DNA of 42,220 bases. Source: Bryobacterales bacterium. GTDB lineage: Bacteria > Acidobacteriota > Terriglobia > Bryobacterales > Bryobacteraceae. Below, one piece after another: positions 1 to 7,960 of this stretch. A model generated the notes under the pieces. That model was not told the origin of the DNA. It worked only from the letters and a program-made list of their open reading frames with translations, and ran no database searches. Location: assembly GCA_016789785.1 (NCBI GenBank), contig JAEUQE010000050.1:1-42220 (forward strand), written 5' to 3'. The position numbers and the translations under genes were made by a program. Position 1 is the first letter of the stretch. Each line of letters starts with the position of its first letter.

Positions 1-422
1 GTCGCTTCTTTCGATGCGGCGGTGATGCGCTTGTGAAGGCGGTCGACGAGAGTGCGCTCATCGAGTTTGGCCGCGGGCTTTGGGGTGATGGTGAAACCCG
101 CGGGCCATTGCGCTCCTGACGAGATCCATTGACGGATACGGTCGCGCTGCTCTTTGGGGACTTGGGGTCCACCGGGAGGCATTGCGCCGGCACGATTCGG
201 TGGGATCTCCATACGAGCGAGAAGGCTGCTGCGATCGGGCTGTCCCGCGACGATGGATTTTGCGGCGGCAGTTGCCGTGTCGATCCGCAAACCGGCAAGT
301 GCTTTCTGAGGGCCGTGGCAGCTCAGACACTGAGTTTCGAGGACTGGTGCGATGTCGCGTGCGAAGTCGACAGTCTGCGACTGCAGTGCACGCGCGAGTG
401 TGAGAAGCAGCAGAATTCGCAT
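1..422 (-). CDS. Cytochrome c-domain protein, 3' end cut by window edge
   Basis: Only the first 140 codons are visible; the frame runs open off the left edge. The product starts with a short hydrophobic signal peptide (MRILLLLTLARALQSQ), then has a planctomycete-type cytochrome c domain: phrase FARDIAPVLETQCLSCHG with a CxxCH haem motif at C32, C35 and H36, the later 'LAGLRIDT', and the typical MPPGG...IRQWISSGAQWP ending near residues 80-108. Such domains usually sit at the N terminus of larger secreted proteins, so more domains may follow outside the window. The ATG shares one base with the TGA stop of the upstream oxidoreductase (TGATG at 424-420), so the two are probably translated together. 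The domain call is firm; the role of the whole protein is unknown. Confidence 0.82.
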   Translation of the reverse strand, partial: MRILLLLTLARALQSQTVDFARDIAPVLETQCLSCHGPQKALAGLRIDTATAAAKSIVAGQPDRSSLLARMEIPPNRAGAMPPGGPQVPKEQRDRIRQWISSGAQWPAGFTITPKPAAKLDERTLVDRLHKRITAASKEA

Positions 423-1693
423 CAGGCAAACTTCGTGGTGCCGGGACGAGCGAGCGCGGGGACTTCGAGCGTGCCCGCCCAATCGAGCTTGCCGGGGAAC
501 AGTTGCTCCTGCGAATTGAGGGCCTGATCCCAGGTGATCTGCTGACCAGTGTAGGCAGCCATGCGGCCCATGATGGCGAGCATGGTGCTGGTGGTCATCC
601 ACTCGCCGTCGTTGATGGGCTGACCGCGGCGGATGGAGGCGAACAGAGCGTCGTGCTCGGCCTGATACATGTCGTTCTTCTGGCCGCTGAAGGTCCAGTT
701 GGTTGCGCCTTGAATGCGCGGATTGGGGCCGCGGCCGATGGTGCATTGGCCTTTGGTGCCCATGATGTAGTCGGAGTTTTCGTTGTAGCAGCCTTCGATC
801 TGACGGCAGGCGAGGAACGCGCGCACGTTGTTCGGATAGAGGTAGTTGATCTCAAAATGATCGAAGATGTTGCCGCCTTCGGCTGGGATCTGGCGGCCGC
901 CGACGGCGACGCAACTGATGGGGGGCTTGTCGTTCATCGCCCAGGCAACCTTGTCGACGCTATGGACGGCCTGCTCGACAAGACCGTCGCCGGAGAGGAA
1001 GGTGAAGTTGTACCAATTGCGAATCATCCACTCGACGTCGCTGATGCCGGAGGGGCGCGACGAAGCGGGAGGCATGGGCTTGACGGGGCTGGTGTAATAG
1101 GTGGCGTAATACGTGATGAGGTCGCCGATGGCGCCGTTCTTGATTTGTTCGAACGTCGCTTTGATGTGCGCGCTGTATCGCCAGCAGAAGCCTGCGACGA
1201 GGGAGAGGTTCTTTTCCTTGGCGAGTTTCGCTGTTTCAAGCACGCTGCGAACGCCGGGAGCATCGACGGCCACCGGTTTCTCGCAGAAGACGTGCTTTCC
1301 TGCGTCGATGCAGGCGCGAAGATGGTGGGGACGGAAGCCCGGAGGCGTGGCGAGCAGGACGACGTCGACGCCGCTGTCGATGACTTTCTGATACGCGTCG
1401 AGGCCGAGGAAGATGTTCTTCGATTCGACCTGAACTTTCGGGCCCGCGACGGCCTTGAGGCGTTCGAGGCACTGATTGGCGCGGTCCATATCGATGTCGG
1501 CGACGGCGGTGAGTTGCGCGTAGTCATCGGCTTTCATGGCCTGCGCGGCTGCGCCCGACCCGCGCCCGCCGCACCCGACGAGACCGACCTTCAATGTCTT
1601 GGCGGGTTGCATGGCGGAGAGAACCGCGGGGAAACCGGCTACCGCGGATGCCTTCAGAAAGTCCCGGCGGGGAGTCGTGTGGGAGCTGCTCAT
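422..1693 (-). CDS. Gfo/Idh/MocA family oxidoreductase with Tat signal
   Basis: A 423-residue NAD(P)-dependent dehydrogenase of the Gfo/Idh/MocA family, likely acting on a sugar or polyol after export. A twin-arginine signal is present (TPRRDFLKASAVAG, R9-R10), followed by the Rossmann motif VGLVGCGGRG at about residues 37-46 and the family EKP motif at 138-140. The fold-C-terminal dimer domain follows. Tat-exported members, folded with their cofactor in the cytoplasm, are common in Acidobacteria and Planctomycetes. It is the first gene of a two-gene unit with the cytochrome c-domain gene, overlapping it by one base, which hints that the pair works on the same substrate outside the cytoplasmic membrane. 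The substrate cannot be read from the sequence. Confidence 0.9.
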   Translation of the reverse strand: MSSSHTTPRRDFLKASAVAGFPAVLSAMQPAKTLKVGLVGCGGRGSGAAAQAMKADDYAQLTAVADIDMDRANQCLERLKAVAGPKVQVESKNIFLGLDAYQKVIDSGVDVVLLATPPGFRPHHLRACIDAGKHVFCEKPVAVDAPGVRSVLETAKLAKEKNLSLVAGFCWRYSAHIKATFEQIKNGAIGDLITYYATYYTSPVKPMPPASSRPSGISDVEWMIRNWYNFTFLSGDGLVEQAVHSVDKVAWAMNDKPPISCVAVGGRQIPAEGGNIFDHFEINYLYPNNVRAFLACRQIEGCYNENSDYIMGTKGQCTIGRGPNPRIQGATNWTFSGQKNDMYQAEHDALFASIRRGQPINDGEWMTTSTMLAIMGRMAAYTGQQITWDQALNSQEQLFPGKLDWAGTLEVPALARPGTTKFA

Positions 1694-1728
1694 TCAGTCA
1701 GTATAAAATGGGAAGTTCGTAACCCCCA
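1694..1728. promoter_or_regulatory. Short divergent promoter region (tentative)
   Basis: Only 35 bases separate the start codons of the oxidoreductase (minus) and the hydrolase-like gene (plus). The stretch holds TATAAAAT on the + strand (1702-1709), and on the minus strand TATACT (1705-1700), both close to a -10 hexamer. No good -35 box is visible for either. If the minus -10 is used, its transcript would start at or next to the ATG. This is inference from position and base content only. Confidence 0.35.
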
Positions 1729-2583
1729 ATGACACGCAGGAACTTTGTACCGCTCTTGGTGTGTCCATCGCTTGCGCGGAAGGCACGCTCACAGTCCCGG
1801 CAGAACCCGTCGCCGATGGTGGAGCACACGCGGGCGCATGAACGGCTGGCGCAACGGGACTGGAGTTCGCGCAAGGAGACGCTCTCGCTTGGCACGCTGT
1901 TTCTTCCGGAGCGCTATCGCAGCGGGAAGCTGCTGGTGTTTTTTCACGGTGGCACTTGGCTGCCGGAGGAAGCCGTGTCGAGGCGCGGGGATGTGGCGGC
2001 ATTGTCGGTCCACATTTCGGGGACGTCGGATGGTTATGTGCAGGCGTTCTCGGCGGCGGATCGATTCGAGAGGCTGGTGAAGGAGGCCGAGTCGAAAAGC
2101 GGGTTGGAGTTTCGTGCGATCGCGATGGGAGGATGGAGCGCGGGATGCGGGGCGATCCGCACGATTCTGCGCGAGGGGCGGCACTATGAGCGAGTACGGT
2201 CGGTTCTGGCGCTGGATGGGATTCACACGAGCTATGTGAACGGGACGCCGGGGCCGCTGGAATCGGCGTTGGATACGCAGCATCTGGAGATCTACGCAAA
2301 GCTGGCGCGCGATGCGATGGATGGTGATAAGCAGTTGCTGATCACGCACACGGAGATATTTCCGGGCACGTTCGCCAGCACGACGGAGACCGCGGATTGG
2401 ATTGTGCGTGAGACGGGCGCGCAACGCAAAGCGGTGTTGAAGTGGGGACCGCGGCGTACGCAGCAGCTCAGCGAAGTGCGCCAGGGCAAGCTTTGGATCA
2501 TGGGCTTCGCGGGCAACTCGGCGCCGGACCATGTGGATCAACTGCACAGTCTGCCGGAGTATCTGAAGTTTGTGCACTGGTGA
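1729..2583 (+). CDS. Alpha/beta-hydrolase-like exported protein
   Basis: A 284-residue protein of no named family that I recognise. It shows an alpha/beta-hydrolase layout: an HGG oxyanion-hole motif (LVFFHGGTW, 73-75), a nucleophile elbow GGWSAGCG with Ser137, an aspartate after a hydrophobic strand (LALDGIH, D163), and a late histidine in DHVDQLH (H268 or H273). This fits an esterase or peptidase-like hydrolase. The N terminus MTRRNFVPLLVCPSLA resembles a short Tat signal, though the basic stretch behind it is unusual. It is divergent from the Gfo/Idh/MocA gene and ends four bases from the convergent mutM stop. Substrate unknown. Confidence 0.7.
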   Translation: MTRRNFVPLLVCPSLARKARSQSRQNPSPMVEHTRAHERLAQRDWSSRKETLSLGTLFLPERYRSGKLLVFFHGGTWLPEEAVSRRGDVAALSVHISGTSDGYVQAFSAADRFERLVKEAESKSGLEFRAIAMGGWSAGCGAIRTILREGRHYERVRSVLALDGIHTSYVNGTPGPLESALDTQHLEIYAKLARDAMDGDKQLLITHTEIFPGTFASTTETADWIVRETGAQRKAVLKWGPRRTQQLSEVRQGKLWIMGFAGNSAPDHVDQLHSLPEYLKFVHW

Positions 2584-2587
2584 GATG

Positions 2588-3367
2588 TCAGCGGCGCTGG
2601 CATTGCGGGCAGAAGTGCGTGCCTCGTTGGGCGATGACGGTGCGTCGGATGATCGCGCCGCAGACAGCGCAAGGCTCGCCTTCCTTGCCGTAGACCTGAT
2701 GCAGAAGTTGAAAGCCGCCGCGTTCGCCGGAGGCATCCACATAGTCGGAGATGGAGGAACCGCGATGCGCAATTGCGGTGCATAGCACACTCTGAATCGC
2801 GGCATGCAGCGCGCTAGCCCTTGGTTTCGAGAGGCGCGCCGCTGTCGCGTTGGGATGGATGCCAGCCCGGAAGAGTGACTCATCGACGTAGATGTTGCCG
2901 AGCCCGCGCAGGAAGGTCTGATTGAGGAGCAGCGGCTTCACATGACCGCGGCGCGCGCGCAGCCGTTCGACGAATTCCTCCGTGGTGATGGAGAGCGGAT
3001 CGGGACCCAAGGCGGACAGCCGCTCCGGCATGACGAGGTGCCAATGGATGCGGCCGAACTGACGGACGTCGTCATAGAGCAACTCGCCGCCATCGAGATG
3101 AAAGATCACGCGAGTGTAGGGCGTGCGTTCGCCATCGACGAGGAGTTTTCCGGTCATGCCGAGGTGAATGGAGAGCAGTCCGCTTGCGCATTCGACCAGA
3201 ATGTTCTTGCCGTGACGGCGCACGGAGAGGATCCGCTGGGGTGGCATGGAATCGAGCGGCGTTTTGCACACCAGCGGCGCGATGACTTCCACGCGCTCGA
3301 TCGTGCGCCCGGCGAGCAGCGGCGCGAGGTCGTTGACGATGGTTTCGACTTCGGGTAGCTCGGGCAC
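2588..3367 (-). CDS. mutM: Formamidopyrimidine-DNA glycosylase
   Basis: A bifunctional base-excision repair enzyme that removes oxidised purines such as 8-oxoguanine and cuts the abasic site. The 259-residue product begins MPELPEVETIV, so the catalytic Pro2 (after Met removal) and Glu3 are in place. The GMTGKL motif and the basic Lys region (K near residue 57) are present, and the C-terminal zinc finger is intact with its four cysteines (CAVC...CPQC). Length is slightly below the usual 270. The start is GTG at 3367, placed directly after the TAA stop of the Rieske gene with no gap, so the two form an operon. Cytoplasmic. Confidence 0.96.
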   Translation of the reverse strand: MPELPEVETIVNDLAPLLAGRTIERVEVIAPLVCKTPLDSMPPQRILSVRRHGKNILVECASGLLSIHLGMTGKLLVDGERTPYTRVIFHLDGGELLYDDVRQFGRIHWHLVMPERLSALGPDPLSITTEEFVERLRARRGHVKPLLLNQTFLRGLGNIYVDESLFRAGIHPNATAARLSKPRASALHAAIQSVLCTAIAHRGSSISDYVDASGERGGFQLLHQVYGKEGEPCAVCGAIIRRTVIAQRGTHFCPQCQRR

Positions 3368-3673
3368 TTATTCGATATTGACGAACACTTCGCCGTTCTC
3401 GATCTTCACGTCGTAGCGCTTGAGGCAGATGCTGGGATTGTAGTCATGCTCTCCGGTAACGCAATCGAACTCCCAGGCGTGCCAGGGGCAGACGAGCGTC
3501 TTGCCGTGCAGCGCGCCTTGCCCAAGCGGAGCGCCGCGATGGGGGCACGTTCCATCGACGGCAAACAAGTCGCCGCCGACGTTGGCGAGAGCGATGGTCG
3601 CGTCGTTAATGCGGATGTCGCGAAGCGCGCCCGGTGGCACGTCGCGAAGCATCGCGGCGAATTCGAACGGCAT
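3368..3673 (-). CDS. Rieske [2Fe-2S] ferredoxin-like protein
   Basis: A 101-residue soluble Rieske protein, of the type that passes electrons to oxygenases or acts like the NirD/BphF small ferredoxins. The cluster ligands are clear: C43 and H45 in CPHRG, C62 and H65 in CPWHAW. The start MPFEF at 3673 is chosen because it begins a normal Rieske domain and avoids overlap with the divergent gene; a longer reading to 3754 would run into that gene. It is followed without a gap by mutM. No oxygenase or reductase partner is seen nearby, so its role is open. Confidence 0.9.
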   Translation of the reverse strand: MPFEFAAMLRDVPPGALRDIRINDATIALANVGGDLFAVDGTCPHRGAPLGQGALHGKTLVCPWHAWEFDCVTGEHDYNPSICLKRYDVKIENGEVFVNIE

Positions 3674-3689
3674 AATACAATAACCTACC
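3674..3689. promoter_or_regulatory. 16-base gap between divergent start codons
   Basis: The start codons of the Rieske gene (minus, 3673) and the sugar-binding lipoprotein (plus, 3690) are 16 bases apart. The AT-rich gap carries TACAAT on the + strand (3676-3681) and, overlapping it, TATTGT on the minus strand (3682-3677). Each would place the transcript start at about the first base of its start codon. This suggests a bidirectional promoter with leaderless mRNAs, or promoters placed inside the opposite genes. Inference only. Confidence 0.4.
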
Positions 3690-4664
3690 ATGCGTCGACT
3701 TCTTATCCCGGTGGCGAGCCTGATTCTATTGGCGTTGATGGCCGGTGCGTGCAAACGCGATCATCGCAAGGTGGTGGGCGTGGTGCCGAAAGGCGCGAAT
3801 CACATCTTCTGGCAGACGGTGCACGCGGGCGCGATCAAAGCGGCGCAGGAGTACGGTCTGGAAGTGGAGTGGAATGCGCCGGCGTTGGAGATTGACTCGA
3901 GCCGTCAAATCGACATTGTGGAGTCGATGGTGACGCGCAGGCTGGCGGGGATTGTGCTTGCGCCGGTGGACAAGAAGGCGCTGGTGAACGTGGTGGAGCG
4001 TGCGGCGAAGGCGGAGATTCCAGTGTCGATCTTTGATTCGGGCATCGACACGCAGCAGCGGATTTCGTATGTCGCGACGAACAACGAAGAGGGCGGGCGG
4101 ATGGCTGCGCGGCGGCTCGGCGAGATTCTGAGCGGGAAAGGCAAGGTGGTGGTGATCGGCTTCATGCCGGGCAGCGCGTCGACGATGGAGCGCGAGCACG
4201 GGTTTCAGGACGAGATCCGGAAGAAGTTTCCGGACATCAATGTGCTGGGCCTGCAGTTTGGCATGGCGAGCCAGGCGAAGTCGATGGCGGCGACGGAGAA
4301 CGTGCTGACGGCGCACCCGGATCTGGCAGGCTTGTTCGCAGATAACGAATCGAGTTCGGCGGGTGCGGTGCAGGCGCTGAAGTCGCGACAGGCGAAAGGT
4401 GTGAAGATGGTGGCCTTCGATGCGTCGGAGTCTCTGATCGCGGACATGAAGGCGGGCTGGATCGATTCGATCGTGGTGCAGAATCCGTTTCGCATGGGCT
4501 ACGAGGCGACGAAGGCGATCGGGATGAAGCTGAAGGGTGAGACGCCGCCGGTGCTGGTGGATTCCGGTGCGACGTTGATTCTGCCAGCGGATCTGGAGAA
4601 GCCGGCGACGAAAGAGTTGCTGTTTCCGGACATTCGGAAGTATCTTGCGCCGCAGAGCCATTGA
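3690..4664 (+). CDS. Sugar-binding periplasmic lipoprotein (RbsB/LacI-type fold)
   Basis: A 324-residue type I periplasmic binding protein of the Periplasmic_binding_4 kind used by ribose/xylose-type ABC importers. It has a lipoprotein signal ending AGAC with Cys21 as the likely lipidated residue. The typical opening VVGVVPKGANHIFWQTVHAGA is followed by IVLAPVD, IPVSIFDSGID, the hinge-region NNEEGGRMAARRLGE and, near the end, VQNPFRMGYEA. No permease or ATPase lies next to it, so it may serve a transporter encoded elsewhere or act as a sensor. The next gene downstream on the same strand is a sugar isomerase, 58 bases away, which supports a carbohydrate ligand. Confidence 0.88.
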   Translation: MRRLLIPVASLILLALMAGACKRDHRKVVGVVPKGANHIFWQTVHAGAIKAAQEYGLEVEWNAPALEIDSSRQIDIVESMVTRRLAGIVLAPVDKKALVNVVERAAKAEIPVSIFDSGIDTQQRISYVATNNEEGGRMAARRLGEILSGKGKVVVIGFMPGSASTMEREHGFQDEIRKKFPDINVLGLQFGMASQAKSMAATENVLTAHPDLAGLFADNESSSAGAVQALKSRQAKGVKMVAFDASESLIADMKAGWIDSIVVQNPFRMGYEATKAIGMKLKGETPPVLVDSGATLILPADLEKPATKELLFPDIRKYLAPQSH

Positions 4665-4722
4665 ACGGGGGAGGGCCCTTGCCGATGGCACGCCGGCAGT
4701 GATCTAATCGCACACATCTCTT

Positions 4723-5547
4723 ATGATGCGACTCAGTTGTTTGACCCTCAGTTACCAGAATCAGTTCAAGGCCGGCAAGATGGACATCTTCAAGTTCATG
4801 GACACCTGCCGGTCGTTGAATTTTGATGGGATCGATGTACACCGGTCCGCGCTCACCGCGACAGACAAGGATTATCTGAAGAAGATCCGGCGGCATGCGC
4901 TTGACTGCGGCCTGACGGTTTCGGCGATGTGCGTGAGCACGGAGTTCGGACGGCGCACGGATGCCGAGATTCCCGCGGAGATCGAGAAGGCGAAGGAGTC
5001 GATTGAAATCGGGATGATGCTCGGCGCACCGGTGCTGCGGGTATTTGTGGGATCCGCGCCATCCGCGGACAAGACGGAAGAGGCGTTCCGGCGCGGAGTG
5101 GATGCCTTGCGAAAGACGGCGGAACTCGGCGCGACGTACGGCATGCCGGTCGCACTTCAGAATCACAGCGGATTGACGAGTACGGGCGACGACATGTTGA
5201 AGTTCTACAAGGCGGTGAACCATCCGAACTTCATGCTGCTGCTCGACACGGGGCACTTCGCCGGGCGCACGGGACCGAACGGTCCGAAGATCGAAGGCAC
5301 CACGTATGCGGATTACTATCGCAGCATCGAACAGGTGGCGACGTATGCGAAGTTCGTGCGCGTGAAGCTGTATGAGCTGGATGCGAACGGAAAAGAGCGG
5401 CACATCGACTACGCGCGTGTGTTCAATATCCTTCGCGGCGTGCACTACAACGGATTCTGCAGTCTGGTGTACGAAGGCAAGGAAGACGAACTCACGGCGA
5501 TCCCGCGTGGTGCGCGTTTCCTTCGATCCTTCGTCAGCGCTTGTTAG
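4723..5547 (+). CDS. Sugar phosphate isomerase/epimerase-like TIM barrel protein
   Basis: A 274-residue member of the xylose-isomerase-like TIM barrel (AP endonuclease 2) superfamily, which includes tagatose/psicose epimerases and inosose isomerases. Metal-site patterns are visible: VALQNHSG, LLLDTGHF (Asp and His on one strand end), and the late SLVYEG glutamate. No signal peptide is seen, so the protein is probably cytoplasmic. Two ATGs stand in tandem at 4723 and 4726. It likely forms a unit with the preceding sugar-binding lipoprotein. Its last 14 bases overlap the convergent YdeI-family gene. Exact substrate unknown. Confidence 0.87.
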   Translation: MMRLSCLTLSYQNQFKAGKMDIFKFMDTCRSLNFDGIDVHRSALTATDKDYLKKIRRHALDCGLTVSAMCVSTEFGRRTDAEIPAEIEKAKESIEIGMMLGAPVLRVFVGSAPSADKTEEAFRRGVDALRKTAELGATYGMPVALQNHSGLTSTGDDMLKFYKAVNHPNFMLLLDTGHFAGRTGPNGPKIEGTTYADYYRSIEQVATYAKFVRVKLYELDANGKERHIDYARVFNILRGVHYNGFCSLVYEGKEDELTAIPRGARFLRSFVSAC

Positions 5548-6151
5548 CGTCGTTGCCGCGCTGGAGGTAGGCAAGCGGGCCGGGCCTCACGTTGCGGCCG
5601 GCGGACTCCGCTGTCTCGGCGATGCGGCGCACACGGGTTTCGGCGCGCTTTGCGGAGGCGATCCACTGGAGCAGGATCTGCCGTTGCGACTGGCTCCATG
5701 CATCGAAGTTGCGTCGGGCGCCGGGCACGCTGTCGAGGGCCGCGATGAGATCGGGCGGCATCTCCAACGCTTCGGCAGCATTGAGGGACTCCCAGGATCC
5801 GTTCGCTTTCGCAGTCTCAATGGCGCGCAGTCCGGCGGGCATGATGAGGCCTTGCGCGCGCAGCTTTTCCACGCGGCCTTTGTTGATGCCGGACCACACG
5901 CTGCGGGGCTTGCGAACCGTAAAATGCTGGCGGTACCGCTTCTCGTCGATGGACTGCACGCGGCTGTCGATCCAGCCAAAGCAGAGCGCTTCCTCCACCG
6001 CTTCGCTGTAGCGCACCGACGGAATGCCGCTGTCTTTCTTGTAGTACACGAGCCAGACCGAAGCGCGTTTGGCGTGATTCGTAAGAAGCCACTGACGCCA
6101 CGCTTCGCGGCTCTCCGCGTAGACTTCGTCGTGGCCGGTCACGCCCGGCAT
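5534..6151 (-). CDS. YdeI/OmpD-associated family protein
   Basis: A 205-residue protein of the YdeI family. Recognisable phrases are WLVYYKKDSGIPSVRYSEAV, EEALCFGWIDSRV, RYRQHFTVRKPRSVWSGINK and the basic C-terminal region, all standard for the family. Members are linked to stress or antimicrobial peptide tolerance, but the biochemical role is not settled. The ATG shares its first base with the der stop (TGATG at 6153-6149), so it is translationally coupled to der. The 3' end overlaps the convergent isomerase gene by 14 bases. Confidence 0.87.
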   Translation of the reverse strand: MPGVTGHDEVYAESREAWRQWLLTNHAKRASVWLVYYKKDSGIPSVRYSEAVEEALCFGWIDSRVQSIDEKRYRQHFTVRKPRSVWSGINKGRVEKLRAQGLIMPAGLRAIETAKANGSWESLNAAEALEMPPDLIAALDSVPGARRNFDAWSQSQRQILLQWIASAKRAETRVRRIAETAESAGRNVRPGPLAYLQRGNDANKR

Positions 6152-7464
6152 CAGCCCTTCTTTCGAGAACCGGGGCGGGTGCGCAACACGATGGGCGTAG
6201 CTTCAAAGCCAAATTTCTCGCGCAGACGGTTGATGAGGAAACGTTCGGTGGAGAAGTGAAATTCCTTCTCGCGGCCGCCGGTGAAGGCGACGAACGTCGG
6301 TGGCCGCACGGATGCCTGCGTGATGTACTTCAGCTTCACGTCGGTATCCATGTTCAACGTTTCGACGAAGCGATTCAATTCGCCGGTGGATACTCGCTGG
6401 GACGCGGACTGATAGGCGCGATAGGCCATGGGGAACAACTGGGTGACGCCCTGGCCGGTCTTTGCCGAGACGAACGCGATTGGTGCGAACTCAAGGAACT
6501 TCAGTTCATCGCGCACGTGCTGGATGAACTCCTTGCGGTTGGCCTCCTTGGTGATGTCCCACTTGTTGACGCAGATGAGGATGGCACGGCCGTCTTCCAC
6601 GGCATATCCCGCGATGGTGGCATCGAGATTGAGGGCGCCTTCCGCGGCATCGATCACGAAGATGACGACGTTGGCCATGCGAATGTGGCGGCGCGCCATC
6701 ACGACGCTGAGCTTCTCGGCCATGAGACGGGTCTTGCCTTTGCGGCGGATGCCCGCGGTATCGACGAACGTGTAGGTCACCTCGCCCTTGGTGACGGTTT
6801 CGTCGACGGCATCGCGGGTGGTGCCCGCGATCGGGGAGACAATGGCACGCTCGGCGCCAACCAGCGCATTCAACAGCGTGGACTTGCCGACATTCGGCCG
6901 GCCGATGATGGCGACTTTGATGGATGTTTTCGAGTCTCGCTCTTCGGGCGCGACGATTTCCAGATTGCTGGTGACGTGATCGAGAAGTTCGTCGATGCCG
7001 AGGCGGTGTTCGGCGGAAACGGGCATCGGGTCGCCGAGGCCGAGCGAGTAGAACTCGTGGGTCAACGATTCGCGGACGGGCGCGTCGATCTTGTTGACCA
7101 CCAGCGTGACGGGCTTGCCGAACTTGCGGAGCAGTTGTGCAAGCTCGCGATCCGGACCGGTGATTTCGGTGCGTCCATCAATGAGGAAGATGATGTGCGC
7201 GGCTTCGTCCAACGCGACACGGGCTTGCCGGAAGATCTCGCTGGGGATGAGGTCTTCGTCGTTGGGGATGATTCCGCCGGTGTCAATCAATTCGAAGTGG
7301 CGGCCGTGGAACTTGCCCTGTCCGCGAATGCGATCACGGGTGATCCCCGGCTCATCGCCCACAATGGCGCGGCGGGTTTTCGTGATGGCGTTGAAAAGTG
7401 TCGATTTTCCGACATTCGGTCTGCCTACGATGACAACCACCGGCAGACCCTTCTGAGGGTGCAT
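6151..7464 (-). CDS. der: Ribosome biogenesis GTPase Der (EngA)
   Basis: A 437-residue double-GTPase that helps assemble the 50S ribosomal subunit. Two G domains stand in tandem: the first with GRPNVGKS at 14-21, DTGG at 61-64 and NKID at 124-127; the second with GRPNVGKS at 188-195, DTAG at 235-238 and NKWD at 300-303. A KH-like domain completes the C terminus and ends in basic residues (RPGSRKKG). The start MHPQKG at 7464 is preferred over a longer reading that would cross the divergent gene. It precedes and is coupled to the YdeI-family gene. Confidence 0.97.
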   Translation of the reverse strand: MHPQKGLPVVVIVGRPNVGKSTLFNAITKTRRAIVGDEPGITRDRIRGQGKFHGRHFELIDTGGIIPNDEDLIPSEIFRQARVALDEAAHIIFLIDGRTEITGPDRELAQLLRKFGKPVTLVVNKIDAPVRESLTHEFYSLGLGDPMPVSAEHRLGIDELLDHVTSNLEIVAPEERDSKTSIKVAIIGRPNVGKSTLLNALVGAERAIVSPIAGTTRDAVDETVTKGEVTYTFVDTAGIRRKGKTRLMAEKLSVVMARRHIRMANVVIFVIDAAEGALNLDATIAGYAVEDGRAILICVNKWDITKEANRKEFIQHVRDELKFLEFAPIAFVSAKTGQGVTQLFPMAYRAYQSASQRVSTGELNRFVETLNMDTDVKLKYITQASVRPPTFVAFTGGREKEFHFSTERFLINRLREKFGFEATPIVLRTRPGSRKKG

Positions 7465-7488
7465 CAATTCTTCATGGTAGCATCGGCC

Positions 7489-7959
7489 ATGCGTTACTAC
7501 CCGCTTTTTCTCGATCTGCACGGCCGTCACGTGCTAGTGGTGGGCGCGGGACCTGTTGCGTTGCGCAAGTGCAGAGCCCTGGTGGATGCGGGGGCGAAGG
7601 TGACAGTGGTGAGCCCGCAGGCGCTTCCAGAGTTCGAGGATCTGGGCGTGACGTTGATCCACCGCGAGTTCCGCGCCTACGATGTGCAGGCGCAGACACT
7701 CGTGTTCGCGGCCACCGATCAGCGCGCAGTGAATGCGGAAGTGAAGCGGTGCGCCGATGCGCAAGCGATTCCCGTGAATGTTGCCGATTCGCCGGAGGAG
7801 TGCACGTTTGTGGTTCCGGCAAGAGTGGAGCGAGGCAATTTGCAGATCGCGATTTCCACGAGTGGGGAAGACCCTCGCCTTACAAAAAAGCTGCGGATAC
7901 AATTGGAGGCGCTTCTGGATCAGGCAGTGAATGATCAGGCAGCGAAAGGAGAACTCTGA
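7489..7959 (+). CDS. Precorrin-2 dehydrogenase / sirohydrochlorin ferrochelatase-type protein
   Basis: A 156-residue protein like the N-terminal part of CysG and the free-standing SirC/YlnF enzymes, which oxidise precorrin-2 to sirohydrochlorin with NAD and may insert iron to make sirohaem. It opens with YYPLFLDLHGRHVLVVGAG, carries the Rossmann GAGPVA at 19-24, and keeps the family region VNVADSPEECTFVVPARV followed by IAISTSGEDPRLTKKLR. The start ATG at 7489 lies 24 bases from the divergent der start. The methyltransferase half of CysG is absent, as in other free-standing forms. No sulfite or nitrite reductase gene is close by. Confidence 0.9.
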   Translation: MRYYPLFLDLHGRHVLVVGAGPVALRKCRALVDAGAKVTVVSPQALPEFEDLGVTLIHREFRAYDVQAQTLVFAATDQRAVNAEVKRCADAQAIPVNVADSPEECTFVVPARVERGNLQIAISTSGEDPRLTKKLRIQLEALLDQAVNDQAAKGEL

Positions 7960-7960
7960 C

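Noticed and set aside
503..1732. 409-codon open frame on the + strand across the first oxidoreductase
   Set aside because: It is antisense to a clear Gfo/Idh/MocA gene, has no family features, and is a by-product of high G+C codon use.
4664..4673. AACGGGGGAG just after a stop codon, seen again at 9189-9198
   Set aside because: Ten bases in a G-rich background; two copies are not enough to claim a repeat family.
4237..5574. 445-codon minus-strand frame opposite the isomerase
   Set aside because: Arg/His/Pro/Ser-rich shadow of a well-supported gene on the + strand.
6256..7488. Long + strand open frame leading into the siroheme-type gene
   Set aside because: It is antisense to der. Only the part from ATG 7489 matches a protein family.
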